A DNA stretch of 9,319 bases from Methanobrevibacter sp. GTDB lineage: Archaea > Methanobacteriota > Methanobacteria > Methanobacteriales > Methanobacteriaceae. Below the pieces are notes generated by a model. It did no database searches and was not told the DNA's origin. It saw only the letters and a list, made by a program, of their open reading frames with translations. The translations under genes were made by a program, and so were the position numbers. This document shows, piece by piece, positions 6,637-9,319 of the stretch. The stretch is taken from the NCBI GenBank assembly GCA_031289975.1, contig JAITOM010000167.1, positions 1 through 9,319 of the forward strand, given 5' to 3'. The number at the start of each line of letters is the position of its first letter. Position 1 is the first letter of the stretch.

Positions 6637-6681
6637 AATATGACAAACTTTTAGAAAAAGATATTGAGTTTATTATCTTAT

Positions 6682-6723
6682 AAGTTAAAAAAATGAGGCT
6701 GAAAAAAATCAGCTTTTTAACTT
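6682..6723 (+). other. Bulged hairpin followed by a T-run within its stem
   Basis: AAGTTAAAAA (6682-6691) pairs with TTTTTAACTT (6714-6723), and GCTGA (6698-6702) with TCAGC (6709-6713). The loop is AAAAAA and there is a 6-base bulge on the left side. The inner stem plus T5 resembles an intrinsic terminator reading rightwards, but no gene ends just before it. It may be a relic of the neighbouring insertions or part of an unannotated RNA. Confidence 0.35.
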
Positions 6724-6724
6724 A

Positions 6725-6900
6725 ATATAAAAAAAAAGTTTGATTTAAAATATAAATGTTTATGCTCATGATACTATATCAATGCAAAAGTTTTCTAATA
6801 ATTAAATTGATTAGGGCATTAATTATTTTGCTATAGTTTCATTAACTTTTAATTTAATGCATCGATACTATCGTATTAATCAAGTTTAATATTGATTATA
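6725..6900. promoter_or_regulatory. Dyad-rich region upstream of metY
   Basis: No gene is present. Three dyads are visible: TGATA-cta-TATCA (6769-6781), CGATA-c-TATCG (6863-6873) and TAATCAA...TTGATTA (6877-6883 with 6892-6898). The first two share the octamer GATACTAT, 94 bp apart, and each lies beside AATGCA (6781-6786 and 6856-6861). They could be regulator sites for the metY-cysK operon; this is inference. Confidence 0.3.
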
Positions 6901-6940
6901 TATTTTGAAATGATTAAGTAAATTTTGAAATGATTAAGTA
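6901..6940 (+). repeat. 20-bp tandem repeat abutting the metY TATA box
   Basis: TATTTTGAAATGATTAAGTA (6901-6920) is followed directly by a copy differing only in its first base (6921-6940). The second copy runs straight into the TATA-like sequence, so its last bases take the BRE position. Confidence 0.9.
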
Positions 6941-6973
6941 ATATATATAAATGAGCGAATGTTTATTCATAAG
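6936..6973 (+). promoter_or_regulatory. metY-cysK promoter
   Basis: A purine-rich AAGTA (6936-6940) is followed by ATATATATAAAT (6941-6952), a strong archaeal BRE/TATA arrangement. It predicts transcription starting near 6970 and a leader of about 55-60 nt. A small dyad GAAT-gttt-ATTC (6957-6968) lies between the TATA box and the predicted start, where a repressor could block initiation. Confidence 0.6.
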
Positions 6974-6985
6974 ATATAAAAAAGT

Positions 6986-7007
6986 AATATAATTATAAAA
7001 TTATATT
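6986..7007 (+). promoter_or_regulatory. Leader hairpin before the metY ribosome binding site
   Basis: AATATAATT (6986-6994) and AATTATATT (6999-7007) form a perfect 9-bp stem with an ATAA loop, followed by a T-rich run and then AGGAGGT (7016-7022). All pairs are A-U, so the structure is weak, but it lies inside the predicted leader. Confidence 0.35.
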
Positions 7008-7029
7008 TTTTATTTAGGAGGTCATTACA

Positions 7030-8322
7030 ATGAGTGAAGAAAATAAAAATTTAGGAGAAAGAACCTTAGAATTACATGCTGGTCAAGAAGAACCAGACCC
7101 AGTTACTGGTGCAAGAGCAGTGCCTATATATCAAACAACATCTTATGTTTTTAAAGACACTGATCAAGCTGCAAACTTATTTGCACTTAAAGAATTTGGA
7201 CAAATATATACAAGATTGACTAATCCAACGAACGATGTTTTTGAACAAAGAATTGCAGCTATTGAAGGTGGAGCAGCTGGTCTTTCATTTTCATCAGGTG
7301 CTGCAGCTATTACAACATCTTTATTAAATCTATCCAGTCCTGGTGATGACTTTGTATCTGGAGATAATTTATATGGTGGAACATATTCATTGTTTAACAA
7401 TACTTTTCCAAGTTTAGCCAGGAAAGTTAACTTTGTTAATTCACAGGATTTAAATGCATATCAAGAAGCAATAACTTCTAAAACTAAAGCACTATTCGCT
7501 GAATCATTGGGTAATCCAAAGTTAGATGTTCCTGATTTTGAAGAACTTGCAAAAATAGCTCATGACAATGATATTCCATTTATTGTTGATAATACATCAG
7601 CTGTTAGTCTTGTAAGACCAATTGAATATGGTGCAGATATTGTTGTTGATTCTGCAACAAAGTTTATTGGGGGGCATGGAACAACCTTAGGTGGGGTTAT
7701 TGTTGATGCAGGTAATTTTGATTGGGCTAATGGTAAATTTCCAGAATTCACAACTCCAGATCCAGCATACAATGGCTTAGTATATACTGAAGCCTTTGGA
7801 AACTTAGCATATATTCTTAAAGCACGTGGTTCTTTCTTAAGAGATGTAGGTCCAACTCTCAGCCCATTTAATTCATTCTTATTATTACAAGGAGCTGAAA
7901 CTTTATCTCTTAGATTAAAACAACACAGTGAAAATGCTTTTGAAGTTGCAAAATTCTTACAAGACCATTCTTCTGTTTCATGGGTTAATTATCCTGGACT
8001 TGAAAATGATTCAGCCCATCCACTTGCAAAAAAATATTTAAAAGGTGGTTATGGGGCATTGGTAGGATTTGGAATTAAAGGTGGAATTGAAGAAGGTAAA
8101 AAATTCATAAATAGTGTTGAATTATTATCTCATTTAGCAAACATTGGTGATTCTAAATCATTAGTTATCCATCCTGCTTCAACAACACATTCTCAATTAA
8201 ATGTTGAAGAACAAGCAAGTACTGGAGTAACTCCTGATTTCGTTAGATTATCTGTTGGAATTGAAAATGTGGATGATATTATTGCTGATATTGATCAAGC
8301 TTTAAATAAAGCCATAAATTAA
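7030..8322 (+). CDS. metY: O-acetylhomoserine sulfhydrylase (PLP enzyme)
   Basis: This cytoplasmic Cys/Met-metabolism PLP enzyme (fold type I) joins O-acetylhomoserine and sulfide to make homocysteine, the precursor of methionine. Its 430 residues are the usual MetY length, longer than typical cystathionine gamma-synthases and lyases. Visible motifs: HAGQEEPDPVTGARAVPIYQTTSY near the N-terminus; IYTRLTNPTN with Tyr60 and Arg62, which bind the PLP phosphate of the partner subunit; SSGAAA (88-93); the PLP-ring aspartate in VDNT (Asp187); SATKFIGGHG with the Schiff-base Lys211; and the C-terminal HPASTTHSQL and RLSVGIE, where an arginine binds the substrate carboxylate. The start has a strong AGGAGGT seven bases upstream. 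The residues after VDNT (SAVSLV) and before SATK (Asp instead of the common His) depart from the usual sequence. Codons look richer in G and C than in the neighbouring spacers. It is the first gene of an operon with cysK. Confidence 0.93.
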   Translation: MSEENKNLGERTLELHAGQEEPDPVTGARAVPIYQTTSYVFKDTDQAANLFALKEFGQIYTRLTNPTNDVFEQRIAAIEGGAAGLSFSSGAAAITTSLLNLSSPGDDFVSGDNLYGGTYSLFNNTFPSLARKVNFVNSQDLNAYQEAITSKTKALFAESLGNPKLDVPDFEELAKIAHDNDIPFIVDNTSAVSLVRPIEYGADIVVDSATKFIGGHGTTLGGVIVDAGNFDWANGKFPEFTTPDPAYNGLVYTEAFGNLAYILKARGSFLRDVGPTLSPFNSFLLLQGAETLSLRLKQHSENAFEVAKFLQDHSSVSWVNYPGLENDSAHPLAKKYLKGGYGALVGFGIKGGIEEGKKFINSVELLSHLANIGDSKSLVIHPASTTHSQLNVEEQASTGVTPDFVRLSVGIENVDDIIADIDQALNKAIN

Positions 8323-8354
8323 ATTATTTAAACTATACTATAGGAAGTGATTAT

Positions 8355-9317
8355 ATGAGTGAAAATAGAATAGCTAATGATATAACTGAACTTGTGGGAA
8401 AAACCCCATTAGTTAAAATTAATAAATTAGCAGAGGATTTTGATGGTGAAATAATAGCTAAATTAGAATCTTTCAATCCATTAAGTAGTGTTAAAGATAG
8501 AATTGGTGCTGGAATGGTTAATGCTGCTGAAAAAGAAGGAAAAATAAATAAAGGCACGGTTTTAATCGAACCAACCAGTGGAAATACGGGTATTGCTCTT
8601 GCTTTTGTTGCAGCTGCAAGAGGATATAAATTAATTCTTACTATGCCAGAGACCATGTCAGCTGAAAGAAAGAAATTGTTAGCTATTTTTGGTGCTGAAA
8701 TTGTTTTAACACCAGGACCTAAAGGAATGAGTGGAGCTGTAGCTAAAGCAAATGAATTATTGGAACAAACAGAAAATTCTTATTCTGTAAGCCAATTTTC
8801 AAACCCTGTAAATGTAGAAACCCATTATAAAACAACAGCTCAAGAAATATTAACTGATACCAATGGAGATGTAGATATTTTAGTCTCTGGAGTAGGTACT
8901 GGTGGTACTGTAACTGGAGTTGCAAAAGCTATTAAAGAAAAAAATCCTAACTTTAAATCTGTAGCAGTTGAACCATCTGCATCACCTGTTTTATCTGGTG
9001 AATCTCCAGGACCTCATAAAATCCAAGGAATTGGTGCTGGTTTCATTCCAGATATTTATGATTCAGAGTATGTGGATGAAATCATTAAAGTGGATGATAA
9101 GGATGCTGCAGCAACAATGATAAAATTAGCTAAAGAAGAAGGAATTTTAGCTGGAATTTCATCTGGTGCAGCTACTTATGCAGGTCTACAACTTGCAAAA
9201 AGACCTGAAAATAAAGGTAAAAAAATTCTTGTAATTCTTCCAGATACTGGTGAAAGATACTTATCAATGGAATGGGTATTTGAAGATATTTACAAAGAAT
9301 ATAGTGATATTTTATAA
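8355..9317 (+). CDS. cysK: Cysteine synthase (O-acetylserine sulfhydrylase)
   Basis: This cytoplasmic PLP enzyme (fold type II) forms cysteine from O-acetylserine and sulfide. The 320-residue protein is complete. Visible: PLSSVKDRIG with the Schiff-base Lys47; the substrate loop TSGNTG (74-79); QFSNPVN (147-153); the phosphate loop GTGGT (181-185); HKIQGIGAGF (221-230), a mark of CysK rather than cystathionine beta-synthase; and ILPDTGERYLS (294-304) near the C-terminus. The absence of any C-terminal CBS domain also argues for CysK. It starts 32 bp after metY, preceded by AGGAAGTGAT (8342-8351), which pairs well with a methanogen 16S 3' end, so it is almost certainly co-transcribed with metY. 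A cysE-type serine acetyltransferase would be expected nearby but is not in the window. Confidence 0.95.
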   Translation: MSENRIANDITELVGKTPLVKINKLAEDFDGEIIAKLESFNPLSSVKDRIGAGMVNAAEKEGKINKGTVLIEPTSGNTGIALAFVAAARGYKLILTMPETMSAERKKLLAIFGAEIVLTPGPKGMSGAVAKANELLEQTENSYSVSQFSNPVNVETHYKTTAQEILTDTNGDVDILVSGVGTGGTVTGVAKAIKEKNPNFKSVAVEPSASPVLSGESPGPHKIQGIGAGFIPDIYDSEYVDEIIKVDDKDAAATMIKLAKEEGILAGISSGAATYAGLQLAKRPENKGKKILVILPDTGERYLSMEWVFEDIYKEYSDIL

Positions 9318-9319
9318 TC

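Noticed and set aside
5666..7029. Search for a tRNA or riboswitch in the long spacer.
   Set aside because: No GGTTCGAATCC-like T-arm and no conserved riboswitch core was seen. The GC content is far below that of a structured tRNA gene.
7164..7400. Minus-strand frames within metY (also 7560-7772).
   Set aside because: They are antisense to a clear full-length enzyme gene and look like by-products of its codon use.
8351..8925. Minus-strand frames within cysK (8351-8656 and 8743-8925).
   Set aside because: They are antisense to conserved cysK coding sequence, with no ribosome binding sites or recognisable products.

Overview
The window looks like a chromosomal segment of a very AT-rich hydrogenotrophic methanogen, most likely a Methanobrevibacter-type member of the Methanobacteriales. 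The evidence is an archaeal-type leucyl-tRNA synthetase, two genes matching the Hcg proteins that build the [Fe]-hydrogenase (Hmd) FeGP cofactor, archaeal BRE/TATA-like promoters, and long spacers made almost entirely of A and T. The genus is inferred from gene content and composition, not from a database match.

Layout: 2-241 is the 3' end of an Rpn-type PD-(D/E)XK nuclease/transposase-like gene. After an empty spacer, leuS lies on the minus strand (532-3384, GTG start). A 609-bp AT-rich divergent spacer separates it from hcgE (3994-4626, E1/ThiF-like). A second AT-rich spacer leads to hcgF (5084-5665, UPF0254 family). The two hcg genes should catalyse consecutive steps: HcgE adenylylates the carboxylate of guanylylpyridinol, and HcgF holds the activated acyl as a thioester on Cys9, which is present here. 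The spacers in front of hcgE and hcgF carry copies of the same roughly 175-bp repeat.

From 5666 to 7029 there is no convincing gene. This 1.36-kb stretch holds a 351-bp element with inverted ends and a run of short-loop hairpins, starting 2 bp after the hcgF stop. It also holds a possible transposase-tail remnant with a nearby terminus-like sequence, an orphan promoter-like site, and a 137-bp MITE with 28/33-bp terminal inverted repeats and a perfect 8-bp target duplication (AATATGAC). The ends of the 351-bp and 137-bp elements are related. Just upstream of metY is a promoter region with dyads, a 20-bp tandem repeat abutting the TATA box, and a leader hairpin.

The right end is a metY-cysK operon (7030-8322 and 8355-9317, 32 bp apart). 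Both are PLP enzymes that fix sulfide, into homocysteine and cysteine respectively. Both reading frames are complete; the window ends 2 bp after the cysK stop.
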